Positions 16,479 to 24,391 of a stretch of DNA of 31,517 nucleotides are shown here, one piece after another (the stretch's first letter is position 1; each line of letters starts with the position of its first letter). Under the pieces are notes generated by a model, which was not told where the DNA came from, searched no databases, and was given only the letters and a program-made list of their open reading frames with translations. Position numbers and translations under genes: made by a program. This DNA is from Cellulomonas sp. (GTDB lineage Bacteria > Actinomycetota > Actinomycetes > Actinomycetales > Cellulomonadaceae), in assembly GCA_027451305.1 (NCBI GenBank), contig DAIDJQ010000153.1:1-31517 (forward strand), written 5' to 3'.

Positions 16479-17698
16479 GCGTGGACGCCTGCCGCTACCA
16501 GCGGCTGGCCGATGTCCGCCAGCATCGCGCCGAACCACGGCTGGGTGACGTCGAACGCCTTGCCGCCGGCGATGCGCGGGAACTCGATCGCCCGCAGCCG
16601 GTCGCCGTTCTCCTCGTCGTGACCGATGACGCCCGCCTCGCCCCGCAGCGCGCACTCGACCGCCAGGTCGGTCATCGACTTGATCAGGCGCAGGTCCTCG
16701 GCGTTCGCGGCCGCGGCGCGCGAGTAGTAGCCGGACTTCTGCACCATGACCTTCTCGGCACCGAGCTTCGCTGCGAACTGCTTCGCGAACCACTGACCCG
16801 GGTTGATCGTGTCCAGCCGCACGTGCCCGAACGCGTCGCGGGCGACCTCCTCGCCCGCGGCCTCCTTCTGGGCGACGATCTCATGCATGCCGGCACCCTC
16901 GGACAGGAAGATGTTCACGTTGCCCTGGGTGTCCATGACTGCCCGGAGGCGCTCCGCCTCGCCGTCGATGTCGAGCGTGAGCTCGGGCAGGAAGACGGCG
17001 TGGATGTCCCAGCGCTCGCGCGTGAGGCCGAGGCTGGGCACCCACTCCTGCAGGTCGAGCCACTTGCGGTAGTCGGCCGCAGCGGCGGCTGTCAGCCAAC
17101 CGCAGTGCCGGCCCATCACCTCGTGCACGATCAGCATCCGCGGGCCCGACCGGTGCTCGCCGATGATGTTCGCGGCGAAGCCGGCTGCCTCCTCGGCGGC
17201 GGTCCACGCGCCCAGCGACTGGCGGATGGGCACGATGTCGTTGTCGATCGTCTTGGGCAGGCCCACGACGGTCAGGCCGTAGCCGTTGTCCGCCAGGTAC
17301 GCGGCCAGGTCCGCCGCGGTGGTGTTGGTGTCGTCCCCGCCGATCGTGTGCAGCACGTCGACGCCGTCGGCCTTCAGCTGCTCAGCGGCGACCTGCAGCG
17401 GGTCCTGACCCTCCTGCACCAGGCCGCGCTTGACGCAGTCCTTGGCGTTGGTGAGCTTGACCCGGGAGTTGCCGATCGGCGAGCCGCCGAAACGGTGCAG
17501 GATGCCGGCATTCTTGCGGGCCTCGTCGTCGACGACGATCTTGTCCCCGCGCAGCAGCCCGTGGTAGCCGTGCTGGTACGCGATGATCTCGATCTCGGGC
17601 GCGATCTCCGTGTAGCGCTCGATCAGCCCACCGACGGCGGACGACAGGCACGGGGCGAAGCCGCCTGCGGTGAGGAGGGCGACGCGACGGACCGACAT
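16475..17698 (-). CDS. Pyrophosphate-type 6-phosphofructokinase
   Basis: The 407-residue PfkA-superfamily protein phosphorylates fructose 6-phosphate. Two diagnostic sites point to pyrophosphate as donor: GGDDT (120-124), where ATP enzymes have GGDGS, and PKTIDND (148-154), where ATP enzymes have PGTIDND; the Asp123/Lys149 pair blocks ATP. The first loop reads TAGGFAPCLSS instead of the ATP-type SGGDCPG. The MGRHCGWLTA fructose 6-phosphate motif is intact. PPi-PFK is reversible, serving glycolysis and gluconeogenesis. The stop codon overlaps the DAHP synthase start (ATGA), so the two are co-expressed. An AGAGG Shine-Dalgarno lies 9 nt before the ATG. Confidence 0.9.
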   Translation of the reverse strand: MSVRRVALLTAGGFAPCLSSAVGGLIERYTEIAPEIEIIAYQHGYHGLLRGDKIVVDDEARKNAGILHRFGGSPIGNSRVKLTNAKDCVKRGLVQEGQDPLQVAAEQLKADGVDVLHTIGGDDTNTTAADLAAYLADNGYGLTVVGLPKTIDNDIVPIRQSLGAWTAAEEAAGFAANIIGEHRSGPRMLIVHEVMGRHCGWLTAAAAADYRKWLDLQEWVPSLGLTRERWDIHAVFLPELTLDIDGEAERLRAVMDTQGNVNIFLSEGAGMHEIVAQKEAAGEEVARDAFGHVRLDTINPGQWFAKQFAAKLGAEKVMVQKSGYYSRAAAANAEDLRLIKSMTDLAVECALRGEAGVIGHDEENGDRLRAIEFPRIAGGKAFDVTQPWFGAMLADIGQPLVAAGVHA

Positions 17699-17736
17699 GG
17701 GGACACACCTCTCGATCGAGCACTGAACTGCATGGG

Positions 17737-17753
17737 GACGCGCCAGGCGCGTC
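17737..17753 (-). terminator. Hairpin in the leader between acyltransferase and PFK genes
   Basis: GACGCG and CGCGTC form a 6-bp stem around a CCAGG loop. It could end the acyltransferase transcript or act as a leader structure for the PFK gene that begins 39 bp downstream. Confidence 0.4.
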
Positions 17754-17757
17754 GGTC

Positions 17758-17763
17758 ATCCTA
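17758..17763 (-). promoter_or_regulatory. Possible -10 of the PFK-aroG operon
   Basis: TAGGAT on the minus strand, overlapping the acyltransferase stop codon, about 60 nt before the PFK ATG. No convincing -35. Confidence 0.3.
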
Positions 17764-18555
17764 CTGACCGGGCTCCACGGGCGGCGGTTCGACCGGAACC
17801 TGGACGTCCGGGACCGGACGGCCGCCCGGCGCGGCCGGAAGGTGGTCGGCGGCGTCGCCCGTGACGGCCGGGTGACCGGTGGCGATGCGCGCCTTCTGCG
17901 TCGCCGCGTAGACGTCCACGTACTCCTGGCCCGAGATGCTCATCAAGGCGTACATGATCTCGTCGGTCACCGAGCGGAGGATGAACCGGTCGTTCTCCAT
18001 CCCCTTGTAGCGGCTGAAGTCGAGAGGCTCACCGATCACGATGCCGATCCGCATCACCTTGGGGATGGTGCGGCCGATCGGCTGGGCGATGTTCGTGCCG
18101 ATCATCGCCACCGGGATCACCGGTGCACCGGCCTCGAGCGCGAGCCGTGCCACGCCCGTCTTGCCGCGGTACAGGCGTCCGTCGGGGCTCCGGGTGCCCT
18201 CGGGGTAGATCCCGAAGAGGCCGCCCTCGTTGAGCCGGCGCAGGCCGGTCCGCAGCGCGGCCTCCCCTGCCTTGCCGCCGCCGCGGTCCACGGGGATGGT
18301 GCCGACCCCCCGCATGAACCCCGCGGTGAGCCGGCCCTTGACCCCGCGGCCTGTGAAGTACTCCTGCTTCCCGATGAAGACGATCTCGCGCTGGAGGACC
18401 AGCGGCAGGAAGAAGGAGTCGATGACGGCGAGGTGGTTGCTCGCCAGGATCGCGGGCCCGTCAGCGGGGACGTTCTCCACCCCGCGGACCCATGGTCGGT
18501 ACACCAGGCGCAGCAGAGGCCCGACGAAGATGCGCTTCATCAACCAGTAGAACAA
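17761..18555 (-). CDS. plsC: 1-acyl-sn-glycerol-3-phosphate acyltransferase (PlsC family)
   Basis: The 264-residue membrane-associated enzyme carries NHLAVIDS (HX4D, His41/Asp46, the catalytic pair), a GxIPVDRGG substrate segment and PEGTRS (118-123, glycerol phosphate binding), then VIPVAMIGT. These are the four PlsC blocks in order, so phosphatidic acid synthesis is the likely role, with Rv2182c as positional counterpart in M. tuberculosis. The last 35 residues are Pro-rich and poorly structured. TTG at 18555 is the likely start: AGGAG lies 7 nt upstream and no other in-frame start has a site; ATG 18540 is the alternative, losing five residues. Confidence 0.9.
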   Translation of the reverse strand: MFYWLMKRIFVGPLLRLVYRPWVRGVENVPADGPAILASNHLAVIDSFFLPLVLQREIVFIGKQEYFTGRGVKGRLTAGFMRGVGTIPVDRGGGKAGEAALRTGLRRLNEGGLFGIYPEGTRSPDGRLYRGKTGVARLALEAGAPVIPVAMIGTNIAQPIGRTIPKVMRIGIVIGEPLDFSRYKGMENDRFILRSVTDEIMYALMSISGQEYVDVYAATQKARIATGHPAVTGDAADHLPAAPGGRPVPDVQVPVEPPPVEPGQ

Positions 18556-18638
18556 CGCTCATCTCCTCGACCGGGCAGCGGCGCAGCCCGACGTCCCTGT
18601 CGCGATGCCCTGGGGCATCACGCCGACTGCTGGGTCCG

Positions 18639-18648
18639 ACTCTAGAGT
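18639..18648. promoter_or_regulatory. Palindromic -10 shared by divergent genes
   Basis: The 10-bp palindrome ACTCTAGAGT provides TAGAGT on both strands. On the plus strand it is 6 nt before the ATG at 18655 (leaderless); on the minus strand it would start an mRNA with a leader of about 77 nt before the acyltransferase TTG. Confidence 0.5.
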
Positions 18649-18654
18649 GCATCC

Positions 18655-19170
18655 ATGCCGCAGCGTCCCGACGACGATGCCGACGCGGGTGAGCCGGACC
18701 AGGCCGCCGTCGATGCGCGCTGGGCGCAGATCGTCGAACAGCTCGCCGACCTGGACGGTTCCGGCGTCTCCGCAGGGCCGACGACGGAGGGGCCCGCGCC
18801 CGCGACGCACCCGATCCGCCCGGTCACCCGCGCCACCCCCGAGCACGCCGGGCCCCGCGAGCTGACCGGCCGCGACTGGGACGGCACCGCGGCGCAGGAG
18901 GCCGCCGAGGAGGCGGTGGACGCCGAGGAGCACTTCGTTCCGCCTAACCCGGGACCGGTGCTCGGCGGAGACCCGCTGCTGACGCTCGCCTGGACCGCCA
19001 CGATCGGCGTCCCGGTGCTGTTCTTCGTCCTGCTGCTCGTGTGGCCGGACGCACCCGGGTGGCTGCTGGCCGTCGCGGGCACGGTGTTCGCCGCCGGTCT
19101 CGCCGTGCTGGTGTGGCGGATGCCCCACCGGCGCGACGATGACGGCGACGACTCCGGCGCCGTCGTGTAG
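18655..19170 (+). CDS. Small membrane protein with acidic cytosolic arm, function unknown
   Basis: A 171-residue protein. Residues 1-105 are hydrophilic, Asp/Glu/Pro-rich and probably disordered (helix DARWAQIVEQLADLDG near 20-35; EEAVDAEEHFVPPNPGP near 85-100). Two membrane segments follow (about 107-130 and 135-155), then a short acidic tail after WRMPHRR. There are no cysteines or known motifs. The FVPPNPGPV segment just before the membrane recurs, from memory, in other actinobacterial proteins located near glucokinase. It is divergent from the acyltransferase and convergent with the glucokinase gene. Confidence 0.8.
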   Translation: MPQRPDDDADAGEPDQAAVDARWAQIVEQLADLDGSGVSAGPTTEGPAPATHPIRPVTRATPEHAGPRELTGRDWDGTAAQEAAEEAVDAEEHFVPPNPGPVLGGDPLLTLAWTATIGVPVLFFVLLLVWPDAPGWLLAVAGTVFAAGLAVLVWRMPHRRDDDGDDSGAVV

Positions 19171-19181
19171 ACGACGACGCT

Positions 19182-19204
19182 GACCCGCACGCACCGTGCG
19201 GGTC
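19182..19204. terminator. Bidirectional terminator between membrane protein and glucokinase genes
   Basis: A perfect 10-bp stem (19182-19191 with 19195-19204) and a CAC loop lie between two convergent stop codons. Confidence 0.8.
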
Positions 19205-20155
19205 CTAGACCTCGACCCGCGCGAGGTCCGCCGCGCCGACGATGCCGGCGTCGTTGCCCATCGCGGCGATCACGATCGGCGCCTCGGGCCGGTGGCCCCG
19301 TGCCGACAGCTGCCTGGCGAACGCCTTGAGCGCCGGCTGCAGCACCAGGTCACCGGCCGCGCTGACGCCGCCGCCGATGACGAACAGGGCAGGGTCCAGC
19401 AGCGCCGCCACGGATGCGGCTCCTTCGCCGACCCACCGGCCGACCTCGGCCAGCAGCTCGACGGCGAGGGCGTCACCCTCCTGCGCGGCACGTGTCACCA
19501 GCGGCCCGTCGATCCCGTCGACCGTGCCACCGGCGAGCTCGAGCAGCCGAGCCGCCTCGGCCGGGCGCGCGACCGCTGCGGCCTGTGCGTCCCGGACCAA
19601 GGCCGAGCCGGAGACGTACTGCTCCCAGCACCCCTGGTGGCCGCACCCGCAGTGGTGCCCGAACGGGACCACCCTCATGTGACCGATCTCGGCCGCGACG
19701 CCCGCCCAGCCGCGCACGAGCCGGCCGCCGCTGACGATCGCGCCGCCGAGACCGGTGCCGAGGGTCAGGGTGACCATGTCATCGACGTCGCGGGCGGCGC
19801 CGAAACGGAACTCGGCCCAGCCGGCCGCGTTCGCGTCGTTCTCGACGACGACCGGGACGTGCTCACCGATCAGCGCCTGGACCTTCCCGCGCAGCGGGTA
19901 GTCGCGCCACGCGATGTTGGGCGCGAAGAGCATCGTCGCGCGGTCGGCGGAGACGAAGCCGGCGGCAGCGACCCCGACGGCGGCCACGGCGTGCTGCGCG
20001 GACAGCTCCGCGTACACGCTCGCGATGGCGGCGTCGATGCTCGCGGGGTCCTCCGGCTGGGTCTCGCGCCGGGTCTGGGCGAGGATGCGGCCCTCGTCGT
20101 CGACGACGCCCGCGGCGATCTTGGTACCGCCGATGTCCACACCGATGGTGTGCAT
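19205..20155 (-). CDS. glk: ROK family glucokinase
   Basis: The 316-residue sugar kinase has the ATP phosphate loop VDIGGTK, the catalytic Asp107 in ENDANAAGWAEF, the sugar motif EIGHM (156-160) and the ROK zinc site HHCGCGHQGCWE (Cys 169, 171, 176). All residues needed are intact, so it phosphorylates glucose to glucose 6-phosphate. It is not one of the ROK repressors, since no N-terminal helix-turn-helix is present. The ATG has GAAGGAG 10 nt upstream. In Streptomyces a ROK glucokinase lies in the equivalent region, where it also takes part in carbon catabolite control; such a role here is inference. Confidence 0.92.
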   Translation of the reverse strand: MHTIGVDIGGTKIAAGVVDDEGRILAQTRRETQPEDPASIDAAIASVYAELSAQHAVAAVGVAAAGFVSADRATMLFAPNIAWRDYPLRGKVQALIGEHVPVVVENDANAAGWAEFRFGAARDVDDMVTLTLGTGLGGAIVSGGRLVRGWAGVAAEIGHMRVVPFGHHCGCGHQGCWEQYVSGSALVRDAQAAAVARPAEAARLLELAGGTVDGIDGPLVTRAAQEGDALAVELLAEVGRWVGEGAASVAALLDPALFVIGGGVSAAGDLVLQPALKAFARQLSARGHRPEAPIVIAAMGNDAGIVGAADLARVEV

Positions 20156-20289
20156 GTGGTGCCCGCTCCTTCGTCCGTCGGCATCGAGGCTCCGATGCGC
20201 GGGCCCACGCTAGCGCCCGTCCAGCGGCACCGAGCGCACGCGGTCGCGACGTGGAGCGTGCGGCCTCACGGGTACTCCCAGGCGCACCC

Positions 20290-20318
20290 GTGAAGGAGGG
20301 CCGAACGTCCCGTATCCT
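20290..20318 (+). promoter_or_regulatory. Probable promoter of the acyl-CoA ligase gene
   Basis: GTGAAG (20290-20295) and TATCCT (20313-20318) are 17 bp apart; a leader of about 30 nt then holds GGAG before the ATG at 20354. Confidence 0.4.
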
Positions 20319-20353
20319 CGCGATACACGTCGTCATCTGCCACTGGAGTCAGC

Positions 20354-22165
20354 ATGGACGAGTCCTCCACGCCTCTCGTCGTCGAGGTGGATCGCGACCG
20401 CAACCTGAACGACCTGTTCGCGGCGCGCGTCGCGGAGACGCCGGACCGCGTGCTGATGGAGCGACGCTCGCCCGACGGCGGTCCGTGGGCCACCCTGACC
20501 GCCGTCGAGCTCGATCGGGAGATCGACGCAGTGGCCCGCGGGCTGGTGGCCCGGGGGGTCGAGCCGGGCGACCGGGTCGGCATCATGTCCCGCACGCGGT
20601 ACGAGTGGTCGCTGCTGGACTGGGCGATCTGGCGGGCCGGCGCGGTGACGGTCCCGGTGTACGAGACGTCGTCCGCCGAGCAGGTGCTGTGGATCCTGTC
20701 CGACTCCGGGGTGTCGCTCCTCGTCGTGGAGACGGCGGCGCACGCGGCCGTGGTCGACCAGGTCCGGGCCGAGACACCGCAGCTGCGCGACGTGCTGGTG
20801 ATCGACCACGACGCGGTCCCGGCGCTCGTCCGGGCCGGTGCTGAGGTGCCGGCCGAGGAGATGGTCCGCCGTCGCCGGCTCGCCCACCTGGACGACCTGG
20901 CGACGATCATCTACACCTCCGGGACCACGGGCCGGCCCAAGGGTGCCGAGCTCACGCACGGCAACTTCTACGAGCTCACGGTGAACACCGTCGAGAAGCT
21001 CAACGTCGTGGTGCAGGGCGACGGCTCGCGCACGCTCCTCTTCATGCCGCTGGCCCACGTCTTCGCGCGGTTCGTGCACGTGCTGACCGTCGCTGCAGGG
21101 GCGGTGCTGGGCCACACGGCGGACACCAAGACGCTGCTGCCCGACCTCGAGGCGTTCCGGCCGACCTTCATCCTGTCGGTGCCGCGCGTGTTCGAGAAGG
21201 TCTACAACTCTGCGGAGCAGAAGGCGGCCACCGGTGGCAAGGGCCCGATCTTCCAGCGCGCCGCGAAGACCGCGATCGTGTACTCACGTGCGCTCGATCT
21301 GCCCTCCGGCCCCAGCCCGTGGCTGCGCCTGCAGCACCTGGTGGCGGACGTGCTGGTGCTGCGCCGCATCCGGGCCGCCCTCGGCGGGCAGGCGCACTGG
21401 GCGATCTCGGGTGGCGCTCCTCTGGGCGAGCGGCTCGGGCACTTCTTCCGCGGGACCGGCCTGCACGTGCTCGAGGGGTACGGCCTGACCGAGACGACCG
21501 CCCCGGCCACGGTGAACCTGCCGGAGGGCACCAAGATCGGGTCCGTCGGACCGGCGCTGCCCGGGACGTCGCTGCGGATCGCGGCCGACGGCGAGGTCGA
21601 GATCCGCGGGATCGGCGTGTTCCGTGGCTACCACAACAACCCGGAGGCCACGGCCGAGGCGCTGGTGGACGGCTGGTTCCGCACCGGTGACCTGGGCGCC
21701 CTGGACGACGAGGGCTACCTGCGGATCACGGGTCGGAAGAAGGAGATCATCGTGACCGCCGGCGGGAAGAACGTGGCGCCGGCCGTGCTCGAGGACCGGC
21801 TGCGCGGTCACCCGCTGGTCAGCCAGGTGGTGGTGGTCGGCGACCAGCGCCCGTTCATCGGCGCGCTCATCACCCTGGACGCCGAGGGCGTCCCCGGCTG
21901 GCTGGCAGCCCACGGCAAACCGGCGATGTCCATGGAGGATGCCGCCAAGGACCCGGACGTGCTCGCCTCGCTCGACAGGGCCGTCGCTCGCACCAACCAC
22001 GCGGTGTCGCGCGCCGAGTCGATCCGTAAGTACCGCATCCTCACGGGCGACCTCACCATCGCGAACGGCTACCTGACGCCCAAGCTGAGCGTGCGACGGG
22101 CCGAGGTGCTGAAGGACTTCGCCCACGAGGTCGACGCGCTCTACGAGGGACCTGTGCACGGCTGA
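20354..22165 (+). CDS. Long-chain fatty acid-CoA ligase (FadD15-like)
   Basis: The 603-residue enzyme activates fatty acids through an acyl-adenylate. The AMP-binding P-loop YTSGTTGRPKG (187-197), the YGLTETTAP motif near 375, TGDLGALDDEGYL and the hinge/A10 region (GRKKEIIVTAGGKNVAP) are complete. It begins with the LNDLFAARVAETPDRVLM segment typical of FadD15-class ligases. The ATG has GGAG 6 nt upstream. It corresponds to fadD15 (Rv2187) in position and strand. Substrate length cannot be fixed from sequence. Confidence 0.92.
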   Translation: MDESSTPLVVEVDRDRNLNDLFAARVAETPDRVLMERRSPDGGPWATLTAVELDREIDAVARGLVARGVEPGDRVGIMSRTRYEWSLLDWAIWRAGAVTVPVYETSSAEQVLWILSDSGVSLLVVETAAHAAVVDQVRAETPQLRDVLVIDHDAVPALVRAGAEVPAEEMVRRRRLAHLDDLATIIYTSGTTGRPKGAELTHGNFYELTVNTVEKLNVVVQGDGSRTLLFMPLAHVFARFVHVLTVAAGAVLGHTADTKTLLPDLEAFRPTFILSVPRVFEKVYNSAEQKAATGGKGPIFQRAAKTAIVYSRALDLPSGPSPWLRLQHLVADVLVLRRIRAALGGQAHWAISGGAPLGERLGHFFRGTGLHVLEGYGLTETTAPATVNLPEGTKIGSVGPALPGTSLRIAADGEVEIRGIGVFRGYHNNPEATAEALVDGWFRTGDLGALDDEGYLRITGRKKEIIVTAGGKNVAPAVLEDRLRGHPLVSQVVVVGDQRPFIGALITLDAEGVPGWLAAHGKPAMSMEDAAKDPDVLASLDRAVARTNHAVSRAESIRKYRILTGDLTIANGYLTPKLSVRRAEVLKDFAHEVDALYEGPVHG

Positions 22166-22177
22166 GCCGGCGTCGCC

Positions 22178-22375
22178 TCACCCGATGCGCTCCAGGCGCA
22201 GTGGCGGGACCAGGCCGGACGCTGCCAGCACGCCGATCGCGCGCTGCTCCCCCGCGTCGAGGTCGACGGTCCCGACCACGCCCCGCGCCGGACCGATCGG
22301 CACCGTCAGGAAGCTCACCACGCAGTCCGCGCAGGCTGCCGGGCCGGCGGTGCACGTGTCGCAGTCGATGATCAT
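22178..22375 (-). CDS. Small four-cysteine protein, function unknown
   Basis: A 65-residue protein beginning MIIDCDTCTAGPAACADCVVSFL. The cysteines at 5, 8, 15 and 18 make CxxC-x6-CxxC, suited to a zinc or iron-sulfur site. The second half (LDAGEQRAIGVLAASGLVPPLRL) is a helix and an amphipathic tail. ATG 22375 is preferred over an in-frame GTG ten codons upstream because a TACCGT hexamer lies 7 nt before it (leaderless) and the family, as I recall from other actinobacteria, begins MIIDC. It converges with the acyl-CoA ligase gene and is divergent from the exonuclease gene. Confidence 0.8.
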   Translation of the reverse strand: MIIDCDTCTAGPAACADCVVSFLTVPIGPARGVVGTVDLDAGEQRAIGVLAASGLVPPLRLERIG

Positions 22376-22382
22376 GAGCCGG

Positions 22383-22388
22383 ACGGTA
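22383..22388 (-). promoter_or_regulatory. -10 hexamer of a leaderless mRNA for the four-cysteine protein
   Basis: TACCGT on the minus strand, 7 nt before the ATG at 22375. Confidence 0.5.
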
Positions 22389-22457
22389 GCGACGGCCACC
22401 GACACGGTACGACAGCGCGCTGCAGCGGGTCTGCGGCGCCCTGTCGGTGGTCCTGGC

Positions 22458-22463
22458 TAGCGT
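22458..22463 (+). promoter_or_regulatory. -10 hexamer of a leaderless exonuclease-GIY-YIG mRNA
   Basis: TAGCGT, 7 nt before the ATG at 22471; the in-frame GTG at 22447 lies upstream of this -10. Confidence 0.55.
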
Positions 22464-22470
22464 GCGCTGC

Positions 22471-24384
22471 ATGCCGATCGTCGACCGCGCCCGCCCCGTC
22501 TGGGCAGGCGCGGCGGTCGCCGGCTCCCTCGCGCCGACCGGTGGTACCGGACGCGTCTCGCAGCCCACGCTCGACGACGTCGGCACCCGCCTGGCGGACG
22601 TCACCTTCGTCGTCGTGGACCTCGAGACCACCGGTGGCAGGCCGACCGACAGCGCGATCACCGAGATCGGCGCCGTCAAGGTGCGTGGCGGGCAGGTGCT
22701 CGGCGAGTTCCAGACCCTCGTGGACCCGGGTGGGCCGGTGCCCCCGTACATCCAGGTGCTGACCGGCATCACCACCACCATGCTCGTCGGGGCGCCGCGC
22801 GTGGCGGAGGTGCTGCCGAGCTTCCTCGAGTTCGCGCGAGGCGCGGTGCTGGTGGCCCACAACGCCCCGTTCGACGTCGGCTTCCTGCGGGCGGCGGCCG
22901 CGACGACCGGTCATCCCTGGCCAGGTTTCCAGGTGGTCGACACCGTCCGGCTGGCGCGCCGGGTGGTGACCCGCGACGAGGCACCCAACCACAAGCTCTC
23001 CTCGCTCGCGGCCCTGTTCCGGGCCACCACCACCCCCAACCACCGCGCGCTCGACGACGCCCGCGCGACCGTCGACGTGCTGCACGCGTTGCTCGGACGG
23101 CTCGGGCCGCTGGGTGTCACCCACCTCGAGGACCTCGCCACCGCGGCCGACCCCGTTCCCGGTGACGTGCGCCGCAAGCGGACGCTCGCAGACGGCCTGC
23201 CCGACGCCCCCGGCGTCTACCTGTTCCGGGGGCCGAATGACGAGGTGCTCTACGTCGGCACCTCCACGACGTCGTTGCGCGGGCGGGTGCGCAGCTACTT
23301 CACGTCGGCGGAGCGGCGCGGCCGGATGACGGAGATGGTGCGGCTCGCCGTGCGGGTGGACCCCGTGGTGTGCGCCACCCCGCTGGAAGCACGTGTGCGC
23401 GAGCTTCGCCTGATCGCCGAGCACTCGCCGCGCTACAACCGGAGGTCGCGCGCGCCGGAGCGGATGCCCTGGGTACGCCTGACCTCTGAGCCCTACCCGC
23501 GCCTGTCGGTGGTCCGCGAGGTCCGGGACGACCCGGGCGCCGCCTACCTGGGACCTTTCACGTCCGGGGGTGCCGCGCAGCTGGCGGTAGAGGCCCTGCA
23601 CGAGGCGTTCCAGGTGCGGCGGTGCACCCGTCGACTCCCTCTGGCAGCGGCTCCCGGAGCCTCCGCCTGCGTGCTGGCCGAGCTCGGCCGGTGCGGCGCA
23701 CCGTGCACGGGCTCGCAGAGCCCCGACGAGTACTCCGCCGTGGTCGCACCCCTGCGCGCCGCGATGACCGGGGACCCCACGCCCGTCGTCACGCACGTCG
23801 GCGACCGGATCCGGGCGCTGGTCGGCGGGGAGCGGTTCGAGGAGGCGGCTGCCGAACGTGACCGGCTCACCGCGTACCTGCGAGGTGCGACCCGGGCGCA
23901 GCGGACGGCTCCGCTGGCCCGCTGCGCAGAGCTGGTCGCCGCACGCCGCACGGGCGACCACGGCTGGGAGCTGGTCCTGGTCAGGCACGGGCGGCTCGCC
24001 GGCACCGCCCGGGTGGACCGGCACACCGATCCCCGTCCGGTCATCGCCACCCTGAAGGCGACCGGCGAGCACGTGCACCGACCGGTGCCGCCCGCCGGAG
24101 CGGCCCACCCCGAGGAGACCGATCTGGTGCTGACGTGGCTCGAGCAGCCGGGCGTGCGGCTGGTCGAGGTGTCGGACGAGTGGTCCTGCCCGCTGCCGTC
24201 CGCCCAGTCGGTGCGGGACGCCGCGGCGGCCGTGGCGATCGCCCTGGCACTGCCACCGGAGCCGCTCGTGACGCAGTCCGGGACGGAGGACGGATGGCCT
24301 CCGGACGCCGACTGCCCGGCCGTCGACGACCTCAGCCCGACGCGGGCCCGACCTGGGGCGGACGACGGGCGGCGCACGGCATGA
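22471..24384 (+). CDS. DEDDh exonuclease / GIY-YIG / UvrC-like fusion nuclease
   Basis: The 637-residue protein joins two nuclease modules. Residues 45-205 are a DnaQ-like 3'-5' exonuclease with VVDLETTGG (D50, E52), AHNAPFDVGF (D135) and HRALDD (H191, D196), all intact. Residues 244-330 are a GIY-YIG endonuclease of UvrC type (GVYLF, LYVGTS, GRVRSYF, IAEHSPRYN). Four cysteines follow (385, 400, 408, 412) with the spacing of the UvrC iron-sulfur site, then a UVR-like helix (GGERFEEAAAERDRL, about 453-467) that in UvrC binds UvrB. The UvrC C-terminal RNase H-like nuclease is missing. Rv2191 of M. tuberculosis has this fusion in the same place. A DNA repair role is likely. Confidence 0.9.
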   Translation: MPIVDRARPVWAGAAVAGSLAPTGGTGRVSQPTLDDVGTRLADVTFVVVDLETTGGRPTDSAITEIGAVKVRGGQVLGEFQTLVDPGGPVPPYIQVLTGITTTMLVGAPRVAEVLPSFLEFARGAVLVAHNAPFDVGFLRAAAATTGHPWPGFQVVDTVRLARRVVTRDEAPNHKLSSLAALFRATTTPNHRALDDARATVDVLHALLGRLGPLGVTHLEDLATAADPVPGDVRRKRTLADGLPDAPGVYLFRGPNDEVLYVGTSTTSLRGRVRSYFTSAERRGRMTEMVRLAVRVDPVVCATPLEARVRELRLIAEHSPRYNRRSRAPERMPWVRLTSEPYPRLSVVREVRDDPGAAYLGPFTSGGAAQLAVEALHEAFQVRRCTRRLPLAAAPGASACVLAELGRCGAPCTGSQSPDEYSAVVAPLRAAMTGDPTPVVTHVGDRIRALVGGERFEEAAAERDRLTAYLRGATRAQRTAPLARCAELVAARRTGDHGWELVLVRHGRLAGTARVDRHTDPRPVIATLKATGEHVHRPVPPAGAAHPEETDLVLTWLEQPGVRLVEVSDEWSCPLPSAQSVRDAAAAVAIALALPPEPLVTQSGTEDGWPPDADCPAVDDLSPTRARPGADDGRRTA

Positions 24385-24391
24385 TGACGCC

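Noticed and set aside
16479..16793. N-terminal extension of DAHP synthase into the PFK gene
   Set aside because: The extension is Arg-rich without homology; the ATGA overlap and the family N-terminus support 16478.
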